Origin: Luteolibacter algae
GTDB taxonomy: Bacteria > Verrucomicrobiota > Verrucomicrobiia > Verrucomicrobiales > Akkermansiaceae
Assembly: GCF_042683045.1 (NCBI RefSeq)
Contig: NZ_JBHUIT010000027.1
Location: forward strand, 1 to 64,000
DNA length: 64,000 bases
Direction of reading: 5' to 3'
Shown here: positions 8,227 through 17,620 of the stretch, piece by piece
Position numbering within the stretch: the first letter of the stretch is position 1
Layout: each line of letters opens with the position of its first letter
Made by a program: the position numbers and the translations under genes
The notes under the pieces: model-generated
What the model was told of the DNA's origin: nothing
Databases searched by the model: none
What the model saw: only the letters and a program-made list of their open reading frames with translations

Positions 8227-9522
8227 ATGGCTGGTTCAACATTTCAAGCACTTCCTGGTTTCCGAGATTTCACCCCACGTGAATGTGCGGTGAGAAATTA
8301 CTTATTTGAAACGTGGAGGGGAGTTGCCCGGCGTTGCGGATATGTGGAATACGAAACTCCCATCCTTGAGGATACAGGACTGTATCTCAAAAAATCCGGC
8401 GGCGAGCTTTCATCCCAGCTTTTCCGGTTTGAAGATCAAGGTGGGCGGGATGTGACCTTGCGCCCGGAAGTTACAGCGTCTCTTGCGCGGATCGCCGCTG
8501 CAGAGCAACGCCAGTATCCGAAGCCTCTCAAGTGGTTCGAGATCGGGCAGTGCTTCCGCTATGAGAAGCCGCAGAAGGGCAGGGGGCGGGAATTTCACCA
8601 GTTCAATGTTGATATTCTAGGCGAGGCCGGAGCTGCAGCGGATGCGGAACTGATTTCTCTGGCGATCGAGACGATGCTTTCTTTCGGGTTTGTTGAAGGC
8701 GATTTCGTCGTCCGTGTTTCAGACCGGAATGCATGGCTGAAGTTTGCGGAAGGCAAAGGTGTCGAAGACGAGAAGATCAGCGATTTTCTTGGACTTGTCG
8801 ACAAACTCGAGCGCGAAAAGCCTGAGGTGCTCACGGAAAAGCTAGCAGCTTTCGGGATGACCCTGGATGAGGTGAAAGCCTTTGTCGCCAATCCCGAGAA
8901 TGCATCCGCCGATTTTGATTTGATCAGAGAGGATCTTACCGCCCGGGGGTTCGGAGCTTTCGTAGAGCTTGATCTTTCGATCGTTCGCGGACTGGCTTAC
9001 TATACGGGAGTTGTTTTTGAGGTGTTTGATTCCAGTAAATCGATGCGCGCCGTCGCAGGTGGCGGACGCTATGACACGCTGGTAAAAACCATCTCAGATG
9101 GAAATGTTGATATGCCGGCGACGGGTTTCGCGATGGGCGATTATGTGATCCGGAATCTTATTGAGGAGACTCCGCACGCGGCCATGCAGATGGAAGTCTG
9201 GCTGCAGAGGAATGCGGCAGGCTGTGAGGCTTATATGGTGATCCCGAACGATCAGCACCGCGGCGATGCCTTGAAGCTTGTCACCGAGCTACGCCGCGCT
9301 GGCGTGTCTGTCGATTTGCCTCTGGCGAATGCAAAAGTTGCAAAACAATTCCAAGCCGCAGAAAAGTGTGGAGCACGGTTCGCGCTGGTTATCGGGGAAG
9401 AATTCCCGCAGGTGAAAATCAAAGTTCTGGCGAGCCGCACCGAAGAGTCCTGTGAAGCAGGTGAACTCGTCCCGTGGCTTCTGCAAAGGCTCACCGAGCC
9501 TGACGGCCCCTTAATTGCGTGA
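8227..9522 (+). CDS. hisS: Histidine--tRNA ligase
   Basis: A 431-residue class II aminoacyl-tRNA synthetase charging tRNA-His. Motif 2 appears as WFEIGQCFRYEKPQKGR followed by EFHQFNVDILG. The histidine-specific blocks are VRGLAYYTG (HisA loop) and GGGRYDTLV, and motif 3 lies near GFAMGDYVI. The C-terminal 90 residues form the anticodon-binding domain. I chose ATG 8227 (MAGSTFQALPGFRDF), since the family starts a few residues before the LPGFRDF block; an in-frame ATG at 8191 would add 12 unconserved residues. aspS follows on the same strand after 55 bases. Confidence 0.96.
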   Translation: MAGSTFQALPGFRDFTPRECAVRNYLFETWRGVARRCGYVEYETPILEDTGLYLKKSGGELSSQLFRFEDQGGRDVTLRPEVTASLARIAAAEQRQYPKPLKWFEIGQCFRYEKPQKGRGREFHQFNVDILGEAGAAADAELISLAIETMLSFGFVEGDFVVRVSDRNAWLKFAEGKGVEDEKISDFLGLVDKLEREKPEVLTEKLAAFGMTLDEVKAFVANPENASADFDLIREDLTARGFGAFVELDLSIVRGLAYYTGVVFEVFDSSKSMRAVAGGGRYDTLVKTISDGNVDMPATGFAMGDYVIRNLIEETPHAAMQMEVWLQRNAAGCEAYMVIPNDQHRGDALKLVTELRRAGVSVDLPLANAKVAKQFQAAEKCGARFALVIGEEFPQVKIKVLASRTEESCEAGELVPWLLQRLTEPDGPLIA

Positions 9523-9577
9523 GCGGCAACGATGCCCGGTCATTTTGTTGATAGAATTTATTTAGTTTAGAAAAGTT

Positions 9578-11368
9578 ATGCGTAGTCATCATTGTAGTGA
9601 GTTAAGAGAAAGTGATTTGGGCAAAACCGTTCAGCTTATCGGCTGGGTGAATTCAGCAAGGGATCACGGTGGCGTGATTTTCATCGATTTGCGCGATCGC
9701 GAAGGGCTGACCCAATGCGTTTTCCGTCCGGAGGAAGGCGCGGAAATTGCAAAGCTATCCCACACTCTCAGAGAAGAAGACGTGGTGCAGGTGACAGGAA
9801 AAGTCGCCCTACGCTTGGAAGGTGCTCAGAATGAAAAGATGGCCACCGGGGCGCTTGAGGTTGTCGCCAGCGATTTGAAGATCGTCAATAAGGCGGATGT
9901 GCTCCCTTTCCAATTGGACAAAGAGCTGTCCAATGAAGATATCCGGATGAAATACCGTTATCTGGATCTGCGTCGTCCGCGTATGAGCAAAAATATCCGC
10001 CAGCGCAGTAAGATTACTTCCGCCGCACGCCGCTATCTGGATGACTCCGGCTTTTACGAAATCGAGACCCCGATCCTTTCCAACCCGACTCCCGAGGGCG
10101 CCCGCGATTTCCTGGTTCCTTCCCGTTTGAACCCGGGGAAATTCTACGCACTTCCGCAAGCACCGCAGCAATACAAACAATTGCTGATGGTTGCTGGGGT
10201 GGAGAAATACTTTCAGATTGCCCGTTGTTTCCGCGATGAGGATCTCCGTGCGGATCGTCAACCGGAATTCACCCAGATCGACCTGGAGGCAAGCTTCGTC
10301 GATCAGGAAGATATCATCTCTCTGGTGGAAGGCCTCCTCGCATCCATGTTCAAAGCTGGTCTCGATGTGGATTTGCCAGAGAAGTTCCCGCGTATGACCT
10401 ATCGTGAAGCGATGGATGTCTACGGCTCGGATAAGCCGGACACTCGTTTCGATATCAGAATCACGGATCTGGCTGATGTTTTTGGCGCTACCGAGTTCAA
10501 AATTTTCCGTAACGTTCTGGATGGCGGAGGCGTTGTCCGGGCGATCAACGCCAAGGGCTTTGCTGGGATCACGACCGGCCAGATGAACCGTCTCAATGAG
10601 ATCGCGGTTCAAGCAGGCCTACCGGTGAAAAACCTGGCATTTATCAAGCTGGAAAATGGCGAATACAAAAGCCCGCTCTGGAAAATCTTTTCGGAGAGCG
10701 AGAAGGAAGCTGTTACCGCGAAGATGAACCTGGAGGATGGCGATATTGTTTTCTTCGCCGCTGGCTCGCGTGAGAGCGTCAGCACGATCCTTGGCCGCGT
10801 CCGCAGCGAATGTGCGGTAATGATGGATTTGAACAACGATCCCAATAAGTTCAATTTCCTTTGGGTTGTGGATTTCCCACTGCTCGCCCAGGATGATGAG
10901 AGTGGTGAATGGGTAGCTGTCCACCATCCGTTCACACGTCCTCATCCAGACGATATCGAATTGCTGGAAAAAGGCGATTTCGCCAACGTTCGCGCAATAG
11001 CCTACGATGTGGTGCTGAACGGTTATGAACTGGGTGGAGGCTCGATCCGTATCCATGAGAAAGATCTTCAGGCCAAGATGTTCGAGGCTCTCGGTGTAAC
11101 TCCGGAAGAGCAGGAGATCAAGTTTGCCCACATTCTTGATGCGTTCCGTTTCGGAGCTCCGCCACATGGTGGTTTGGCGCTTGGTCTTGACCGTATTGCA
11201 ATGCTCGTTTCCGGCGAGGATAGTATCCGTGAAGTCATCGCATTTCCGAAAAATAACAAGGGTGCCGATCTTATGGCACAGAGCCCATGTGAGATTGGTC
11301 TCAAGGAATTGCGCGAAGTCTATGTTCAGAGCACTTATAAGAAAAAGACAGCTGAAGAGGCTAAATAA
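9578..11368 (+). CDS. aspS: Aspartate--tRNA ligase
   Basis: A 596-residue class II synthetase: an N-terminal OB-fold anticodon-binding domain (about 1-105), the catalytic core with FLVPSRLNPGKFYALPQAPQ and the motif 2 segment CFRDEDLRADRQPEFTQID, a GAD insertion domain, and motif 3 GLALGLDRIAMLV near the C terminus. Length agrees with bacterial-type AspRS. Bacterial-type AspRS can be discriminating or can also charge tRNA-Asn; no gatCAB or asnS is in this window to decide. A terminator follows at 11399. Confidence 0.97.
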   Translation: MRSHHCSELRESDLGKTVQLIGWVNSARDHGGVIFIDLRDREGLTQCVFRPEEGAEIAKLSHTLREEDVVQVTGKVALRLEGAQNEKMATGALEVVASDLKIVNKADVLPFQLDKELSNEDIRMKYRYLDLRRPRMSKNIRQRSKITSAARRYLDDSGFYEIETPILSNPTPEGARDFLVPSRLNPGKFYALPQAPQQYKQLLMVAGVEKYFQIARCFRDEDLRADRQPEFTQIDLEASFVDQEDIISLVEGLLASMFKAGLDVDLPEKFPRMTYREAMDVYGSDKPDTRFDIRITDLADVFGATEFKIFRNVLDGGGVVRAINAKGFAGITTGQMNRLNEIAVQAGLPVKNLAFIKLENGEYKSPLWKIFSESEKEAVTAKMNLEDGDIVFFAAGSRESVSTILGRVRSECAVMMDLNNDPNKFNFLWVVDFPLLAQDDESGEWVAVHHPFTRPHPDDIELLEKGDFANVRAIAYDVVLNGYELGGGSIRIHEKDLQAKMFEALGVTPEEQEIKFAHILDAFRFGAPPHGGLALGLDRIAMLVSGEDSIREVIAFPKNNKGADLMAQSPCEIGLKELREVYVQSTYKKKTAEEAK

Positions 11369-11398
11369 TCCGCCCGGAGAAAAATTCTAATTCCAAAG

Positions 11399-11430
11399 AA
11401 CGCCAATGGTAAGATCCGTTGGCGTTTTTT
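11399..11430 (+). terminator. Rho-independent terminator after aspS
   Basis: AACGCCA at 11399-11405 pairs with TGGCGTT at 11420-11426 and is followed by a run of T to 11430, 31 bases past the aspS stop. It separates aspS from the tamB-tamA pair. Confidence 0.75.
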
Positions 11431-11453
11431 GTATTATCAACTAGTGTGCGGCA

Positions 11454-14400
11454 GTGGCAGACCAAAACGAACACGACAAAGATCCCGAACTTAAGAAGCG
11501 TCCCGGTTGTCTCTTCAGGCTGGTCCGCGCTTTCTTTGTTTTTCTTCTTTTGCTTACAGCGCTGCTCACCTGGTTCAACGGGCCGGGAATGCGTTGGCTG
11601 GGTCCGAAGATTGCCCAGCATTTTATGGGAAAGACCGACTTTTCCGGCAGCTTCCGGCTGAATGGAACGTTATTGGGTGGTATTGAAGTCTATGATCTGG
11701 ATCTGGTGAGTCCTGGCTCTCTTGAGCGGCTGGTCATAGATCGTTTGCAAACCGATTACCGCTTCCGCGAGGTGATCAAAGGAAAAATCAGAAGTATTTC
11801 CGGTGAAGGTGTTCATGTCGATCTGAGGCTGATCGAGAAAGAAAAAGAGGAGTCCCAGCCTATCGATTTTGCTCAGTTAGGGAAAACGCTTAATAATCTG
11901 AGAGAGAAAATTGTCCCGGTGAATATCGATCTGGAGGATATGAGTGTCTCCGTGAAAAAGGATGGCGAACTCATCGTCGGCATTGAGGAGAGCGGCTTGT
12001 CACATGAAGTGAATGATGACCTGATTGAGCTGAATATTGGCAGAATCACCGATGCCGCAGGTCGAAGTTTAGAGCCCCAGGATTCAAAAATTGTCTGGGA
12101 TCCCGGCAAGCTTACGATCGACAGATTGGATGTCCTCCCGATTGTGGGAATTAATAATTTGGAAATCCTTCTCCCCGAGGATGGAGACATCGCAGCGACA
12201 GGAAATATCCGGCTCGATGAGGCTGTTCTCCGGCTGGATATCGGGAGCGGTATCAAGGATGTAAGGTTGGATCTGGCGGAGGGAGCGGTTGATTTTGACA
12301 ATGTTAGGGAGAGTTTCGGGCTCGAAAGTCTTCCTCTAAGCGGGCGTTTGACATCGTTGGCGTTGGAGTTGCAGAAAGTTTTCCCGGAATGGCAGGAGGC
12401 CGTCGGCTCTGCGGAACTCTTCGTGGAAGGTTTTTCATTCGGCGATTGGGGTGCCCCGGAGCTTGCCCTCGGCGCGAGACTCAACGACGGCGATATCTCG
12501 GCGAAACTCACCGGCAGGGCTTTGGAGACGGGTTTTTCAATCACAGCAAACACTGCTTTCGAACGCTCGAAGCTTGAGTCCGAAGGTTTTCTTCTCGGGA
12601 CTGTTGATGGAGATTTGAGTATTGAGCGGGTCGCTCTTCTGCTGGGGGAATTGAATAACAAGCTGGAGCTGGGACAGGACTTTGCAGAATTTCCACAGAG
12701 TGACCTCGGTGGAAACTGGGTGGTGAAGTTCAAGGACGGGGTGTTTGATTCAGTGATCACCGATCTTCTGCTAAATCCTTCGGAGGAAAAAATTGCTCCG
12801 ATCACGCTCCGAGCTTCTTACCAAAAGGATTTACTGAAAATTACCGAGCTGGCAACCAGGGGGCTGAGCATCTCCGGGGAATATGACATTGCAGGGAAGA
12901 CATATCAGATGAACGAGAGAATGACCGAGTTCAATACCGAGTCCATCGCTCCGTGGCTGAACGGTTCAGGTATTGTTTTGCCGGGTGATGGTGTGTTTTC
13001 CATGGAATGGAACGGAACCGGCGATTTGGGAGAAAAAACCCATACCGGTGAGGTTAGGAATTTTTCGGGCCTGTGGCAGTGGGATGAGATCGAGGGAGAA
13101 CCGGTTAGAGCACCGATCGGTCTGGAGTTCGATGCCGATTATGCCTGGCCGGAGCGGGTGGCAATCGAAAATCTGGTGGCGGATACCGAAGGGCAGCAAG
13201 TGACTCTTGATGCTGTGCTCGCAGAGGATTTCCTGACCTTGGAGAAATTCAGCTGGGCAAATGGAGAGGATGAAATTGCCACTGGTGCTGGCAGGCTACC
13301 GGTGCCTGAGGATTTCTCCAGGTTCAAAGAATTCCTTGCGAATGACTCCCGTCCGCTGGACTTGGAAATACATACAAAAACTTTGCCTCTGACCTTGTTC
13401 CGCCCGTGGGTAAAGGGCCTGGAACAGATTGACGAGAGAGCGAATGCCCGTCTGGACTTGACTATCGCTGGGAGTCTGGCCGAGCCAGTCGTCGAGGCTC
13501 AACTGGATATCAAGGATATAAGCACTCCAGAGCGGAGTGAGATTCCACCCACCGATCTTGAGGTAGAGATGAGTGCCGCGGATGGAGTGGCAAAAATTTC
13601 CGCTGAAGCAATTGCGAAAGATTATGCCCCGGCCGTTTTGAAGGCTGAGATGCCATTCCTACCAAAACAATGGGCGGAAGACCCGGAGAGCCTTCAATCA
13701 TCCGAAATATCGGGTAAACTGGATTTTCCACGGTTGGATCTTTCCCGTTTCATTGCTCTGGTTCCAGGCGCCAAGCGCTTGGATGGGGTGATCACTGGCG
13801 ATATGACGATTGCGGGGACGCTCGGTGAGCCTGCAATTGATGGAAACATCAAACTGAGCGGCGGCACCTTGCACATGAAAAGCGAGACGGTGCCGGATAT
13901 CAATGGCATCAATCTGAATGCGGATGCCAATCTGGAGAGACTGGAACTCGAAGGCTCGGTCTCGGATATCGAGGGCGGAACGCTGCGATTGGAGTCCACT
14001 GTGCAACTCAAAAACGAAGCGGGTGAAGGCCTCGGAGATATTGAGGTAAGCATCAGGGGGGAGGGTTTACCTTTGGTCAGGAACGATTTCCTCCTGATGC
14101 GGGCGAACGCTGATTTGAGCTTGAGTGGCACATTGGCAAACGCGCGGCTCACTGTTGAAGTCGGCATTGTTGATAGCGTTTTCTATAAAGATATGGATCT
14201 CATTCCAATCGGTAAGCCGTTTCTGGAGCCGAGTGCTGCCTCTCTTCCAAAAGTCGATACGCCGTCGAACCCCGGCTCTGCTGTTCCTTCTCCATTCGAT
14301 GATTGGACGATTGACATTGCGGTGAGAACCATAGATCCAATCCTTATCCGGGGAAATCTTGGCACGGGCAGCGTAAATGTCGGCCTGAGATTGGAAGGAA

Positions 14401-14954
14401 CATTGGGCGACCCCAGACCGAATGGAAAGGTGCGCATCGAGGATGCCGTCGCTCGGCTGCCATTCAGCACGCTTTCGATTCGCCAGGGGTTCCTTACCTT
14501 CACGCCGTCCACCGGATTCGACCCAATCCTTGAGATCCGGGGATTTGCGGAACCGAGACCTTATCAAGTGGAAGTTTACGCGTATGGCAGGGCCTCGGAT
14601 CCGCAGCTCTTGCTCACCTCCCAGCCTCCTCTCCCGGAAAATGAGATTATGACCTTGTTGGCAACGGGCACGACGGCCGAGGGATTGGAGGATTCCCAAG
14701 CGGCTTCTTCCAGAACTACCCAGCTTCTGATTGAGGAATTGAGACGCGGTCGCTTTCTATTCGGCAAGCAATTACGGCCCGTGCTCGGCCTATTGGATAA
14801 TGTCGATTTCAGTCTGGCGGAGGAAGACCCGTATGACTCGGATTCCTATACCTCGGCGACTTTGAAAATAAGTGAGAAATGGTTTATATCCGCCGGTTTC
14901 AGCGAGGACGGTGATCAACGGGCACTTGCGACATGGAGGTTGAGATTCCGATGA
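11454..14954 (+). CDS. tamB: TamB-like translocation and assembly module protein (AsmA/DUF490 family)
   Basis: An 1166-residue protein with a single N-terminal signal anchor (about residues 20-42, VRAFFVFLLLLTALLTW) followed by a very long beta-rich region and a C-terminal DUF490/TamB domain (about 850-1166). TamB proteins span the periplasm as a hydrophobic groove between inner and outer membranes and help outer-membrane protein assembly or phospholipid transport. It starts with GTG 11454. Its stop overlaps the tamA start in ATGA, so both are translated together, the expected pairing. The gene order is reversed relative to the tamA-tamB order of Proteobacteria. Confidence 0.85.
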   Translation: MADQNEHDKDPELKKRPGCLFRLVRAFFVFLLLLTALLTWFNGPGMRWLGPKIAQHFMGKTDFSGSFRLNGTLLGGIEVYDLDLVSPGSLERLVIDRLQTDYRFREVIKGKIRSISGEGVHVDLRLIEKEKEESQPIDFAQLGKTLNNLREKIVPVNIDLEDMSVSVKKDGELIVGIEESGLSHEVNDDLIELNIGRITDAAGRSLEPQDSKIVWDPGKLTIDRLDVLPIVGINNLEILLPEDGDIAATGNIRLDEAVLRLDIGSGIKDVRLDLAEGAVDFDNVRESFGLESLPLSGRLTSLALELQKVFPEWQEAVGSAELFVEGFSFGDWGAPELALGARLNDGDISAKLTGRALETGFSITANTAFERSKLESEGFLLGTVDGDLSIERVALLLGELNNKLELGQDFAEFPQSDLGGNWVVKFKDGVFDSVITDLLLNPSEEKIAPITLRASYQKDLLKITELATRGLSISGEYDIAGKTYQMNERMTEFNTESIAPWLNGSGIVLPGDGVFSMEWNGTGDLGEKTHTGEVRNFSGLWQWDEIEGEPVRAPIGLEFDADYAWPERVAIENLVADTEGQQVTLDAVLAEDFLTLEKFSWANGEDEIATGAGRLPVPEDFSRFKEFLANDSRPLDLEIHTKTLPLTLFRPWVKGLEQIDERANARLDLTIAGSLAEPVVEAQLDIKDISTPERSEIPPTDLEVEMSAADGVAKISAEAIAKDYAPAVLKAEMPFLPKQWAEDPESLQSSEISGKLDFPRLDLSRFIALVPGAKRLDGVITGDMTIAGTLGEPAIDGNIKLSGGTLHMKSETVPDINGINLNADANLERLELEGSVSDIEGGTLRLESTVQLKNEAGEGLGDIEVSIRGEGLPLVRNDFLLMRANADLSLSGTLANARLTVEVGIVDSVFYKDMDLIPIGKPFLEPSAASLPKVDTPSNPGSAVPSPFDDWTIDIAVRTIDPILIRGNLGTGSVNVGLRLEGTLGDPRPNGKVRIEDAVARLPFSTLSIRQGFLTFTPSTGFDPILEIRGFAEPRPYQVEVYAYGRASDPQLLLTSQPPLPENEIMTLLATGTTAEGLEDSQAASSRTTQLLIEELRRGRFLFGKQLRPVLGLLDNVDFSLAEEDPYDSDSYTSATLKISEKWFISAGFSEDGDQRALATWRLRFR

Positions 14955-16993
14955 AGACTTACTCCGAAATTTCCCAGAAAATGCTCTACCACACCGGTCA
15001 TCGCCAGTTGTGTATGTTTGCCGCATTCATCGGAATGCACTGCGCAGTTTTTGCTGAAACGGAAATCGAGATCGAAGGCTTGGAAAGTAAAAGCGAGGCC
15101 CAGGTCCTACGGTTGATGGGGGACAGGCTGATTTATGTTCGTGAGAAGCCTGCTTCTGCTTCCCGCGCACATGATGCGGCATTTTTGATGGAGCAAATCC
15201 TCCGCGAGGACGGTTTCAATGATGTGGTGATTAGTCCGCAGGTCCTATCCTCAAATAGAATTCTTCTCAGAGTCAATGAAGGTAGGAGGTTGGAGCTCGG
15301 TGCGGTCACCATTCAAGGGGATGCCGAAGGCGAGGAGCACGAAAAACTCGCTGAGCTTTATGCCACTCCGGCAAAGGCGGATACGCCATTTGGAGCTGGA
15401 TCCGCGCCTTTCCGTGAAGAAGATGTGGACACTGGATTGGAATTTGTGACCAGTGAGCTGAAATCGCAGGGCTATTGGAATGCGGAAGCCGTGCTGCGGA
15501 AGCAGACCGTCAATGCCGAAACCGGAGCGGTAGATGTAGAACTGGATATCGATAAGGGTAGACGATTCAAAATCGGCCGGGCGACGGTGAAGAGCTCTGA
15601 CGGACGCGGCGTGAAACGGGTGGCAACCACAGCGGAACCCTTTACCGGGCAGTGGGCGACCACAGAAAATGTCAATAAGCTACGTGCGGCGATGGACGAG
15701 GCATTTGTCAGCCGTGGTTACCCGGATGCAAAAATTCTGATGAACCGGAGGCTGGTGGGTAGCACCTACTATCCGGACTTTGAGATCGATCTCGGGGTGC
15801 GTGTGAAGTTGCTGAAGGTAGAGGTAACCGGTTTGGAGAGAACGAAACCAAAACGTGTCAGGCAAATCATGTCCCCGCTGGAAGACGATTGGTATGACCA
15901 AGCGGCCATGAACAAAAAAGTAAAAGCTCTGTTGGGGACCGGGGCTTTCAGGTCTGTCCGGACGGAGACTTACGAAGTCGCTCACAAACGAATCAACGCA
16001 ACGCTTCATTTCGAGGAGGCCAAAGCCAAGGAAATCAGCCTTTCCGCTGGTGCAGGATCGTTTCACGGACCTCTGATGCGGGCGGTTTATACGGACAGGA
16101 ATTTCCGGGGGAAGTTGCGTAGCTTTTCAGCAGGTGGAGAAATCAGCGGTCTTGGCGCACTGGGTGAGCTCAAGCTCACAGACCCATGGTGGCGGGGGAC
16201 CGACTTCTCCCGCACTCTGCGGTTGTATTCCTTGATCAACGGATTCGAGGGGTATGAGTCTTTTGAAACGGGCTTGGAAAGCCAATGGACTTGGAAAGCG
16301 ACGGATCATTACACCTTGAGTCTCCTTTTGGGATATTCCTTTGTGTCTGTCTCCAGCGATGGTCTACCCTCGGCTTTTCTGGGCGAGACCAATTACAATC
16401 ATCTGAGGATGAATTTTACCCAGACGTGGGATTATCGTGATAACCCGATTCTGCCGAAATCCGGTTGGCACCTCAATATCCCCATGGAATATGGAGCAGT
16501 TGTGGCCAGTGATAGCAGCACGTATACAAAGCTGGGGCTAAATGGTGGCTGGTATCAGCCATTGGGCGAAAAATATCAGCTGGGAATCGGCGGTTTTGCG
16601 AGTCTTGTGATGCCTTCGGGCGAGCTCCGCGACCTGCCGGTCGATCTACGTGTTTTCAACGGCGGTGCAAGAAGTGTGCGCAGCTTCCCGGAAAGAGAGC
16701 TCGGACCTAGCTTTAATGGCGATCCCTATGGTGGAGATTTTGGATGGGCGGTGAATACGGAATTGAGCAGAAGCATCAATGGAGCTTTGAGAATCGTCGG
16801 ATTTGTCGATGCCGGCGGTGTGAGCGGCGATTATATCGGCGCAAGACAGGATGGTCTGGAACTGGCGGCTGGATTGGGCCTGAGGCTCGATCTGCCTATC
16901 GGTCCGGTTACTTTGGAATACGGGCACAATCTAACGCAGGATGAGGCCGAGCCCAGCGGAACCTGGCATTTCGCGATAGGAACAACCTTTTAG
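14951..16993 (+). CDS. tamA: TamA-like outer membrane protein of the BamA/Omp85 superfamily
   Basis: About 680 residues from ATG 14951. The N terminus is a signal peptide with a likely cut after AVFA. POTRA-type domains occupy about 40-380, and a 16-stranded surface-antigen barrel follows, ending in the aromatic residue Phe (AIGTTF). The barrel contains the FxGGxxSVRSFPERELGP-like block GGARSVRSFPERELGP and GDPYGGD, which match the conserved lid/loop region of Omp85 proteins. The start overlaps the tamB stop by four bases; GGAGG at 14935-14939 may serve as a ribosome binding site at long spacing. The protein probably forms a trans-envelope complex with TamB. Confidence 0.85.
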   Translation: MKTYSEISQKMLYHTGHRQLCMFAAFIGMHCAVFAETEIEIEGLESKSEAQVLRLMGDRLIYVREKPASASRAHDAAFLMEQILREDGFNDVVISPQVLSSNRILLRVNEGRRLELGAVTIQGDAEGEEHEKLAELYATPAKADTPFGAGSAPFREEDVDTGLEFVTSELKSQGYWNAEAVLRKQTVNAETGAVDVELDIDKGRRFKIGRATVKSSDGRGVKRVATTAEPFTGQWATTENVNKLRAAMDEAFVSRGYPDAKILMNRRLVGSTYYPDFEIDLGVRVKLLKVEVTGLERTKPKRVRQIMSPLEDDWYDQAAMNKKVKALLGTGAFRSVRTETYEVAHKRINATLHFEEAKAKEISLSAGAGSFHGPLMRAVYTDRNFRGKLRSFSAGGEISGLGALGELKLTDPWWRGTDFSRTLRLYSLINGFEGYESFETGLESQWTWKATDHYTLSLLLGYSFVSVSSDGLPSAFLGETNYNHLRMNFTQTWDYRDNPILPKSGWHLNIPMEYGAVVASDSSTYTKLGLNGGWYQPLGEKYQLGIGGFASLVMPSGELRDLPVDLRVFNGGARSVRSFPERELGPSFNGDPYGGDFGWAVNTELSRSINGALRIVGFVDAGGVSGDYIGARQDGLELAAGLGLRLDLPIGPVTLEYGHNLTQDEAEPSGTWHFAIGTTF

Positions 16994-17037
16994 GCATTCT
17001 GATTGGATAATTTGACCGAGGCGTTTTAATCCCGCTC

Positions 17038-17499
17038 ATGACACGGGTTCTTTTCGTATGTATGGGTAATATCTGCCGCTCTCCGGCTGCCGAAATCGTT
17101 TTCCGGAAAATGGTGGATGCGGCTGGAATTGAGGACCGCATCGAAATTGATTCCGCAGGCACCATCGGCTATCACATGGGAAATCCTCCGGATTCCCGCA
17201 TGGCGACTCATCTGGAATGCCGTGGCTATCAAGTGGCAGGGCGGGCAAGGAAACTGGTGAAAGAAGATCTGGCTACTTTCGACCTTGTCCTGGTTATGGA
17301 TGAAGAAAATCTGGCGGACGCGAAGGCTCTGGACCCTTCGGGAGAGTTGCATTCGAAAATCAGACCTTTCGTAGGCTATTTGAAGATTCATTCGTCCTCC
17401 TGTGTCCCGGATCCCTATTATGGTGGGGACGATGGCTTTGCGCATGTGATAGATCTCCTCGAAGACGGATGCTCGACGCTTCTCAAAGAAATTTCGTAA
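17038..17499 (+). CDS. Low-molecular-weight protein-tyrosine phosphatase
   Basis: A 153-residue cytoplasmic phosphatase with the P-loop C8-MGNIC-R14-S at the N terminus and the general-acid loop DPYYGG (D125). Both catalytic elements are intact and length is normal for the family. In bacteria these enzymes reverse tyrosine phosphorylation, often of polysaccharide-chain-length kinases, but no such kinase is in the window. It lies 44 bases after tamA on the same strand and may be read from that transcript. Confidence 0.93.
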   Translation: MTRVLFVCMGNICRSPAAEIVFRKMVDAAGIEDRIEIDSAGTIGYHMGNPPDSRMATHLECRGYQVAGRARKLVKEDLATFDLVLVMDEENLADAKALDPSGELHSKIRPFVGYLKIHSSSCVPDPYYGGDDGFAHVIDLLEDGCSTLLKEIS

Positions 17500-17620
17500 T
17501 AATGGAGGAAAAGTGGATTATTTCCTAAGATCCTGCGATCCAGTCCGTTACTTCCACGATCAAATTTTTCCTCTCGCCAGTCCGGCGCAAATTACTATTA
17601 TCGCAAAAAATCCTGTTTAA

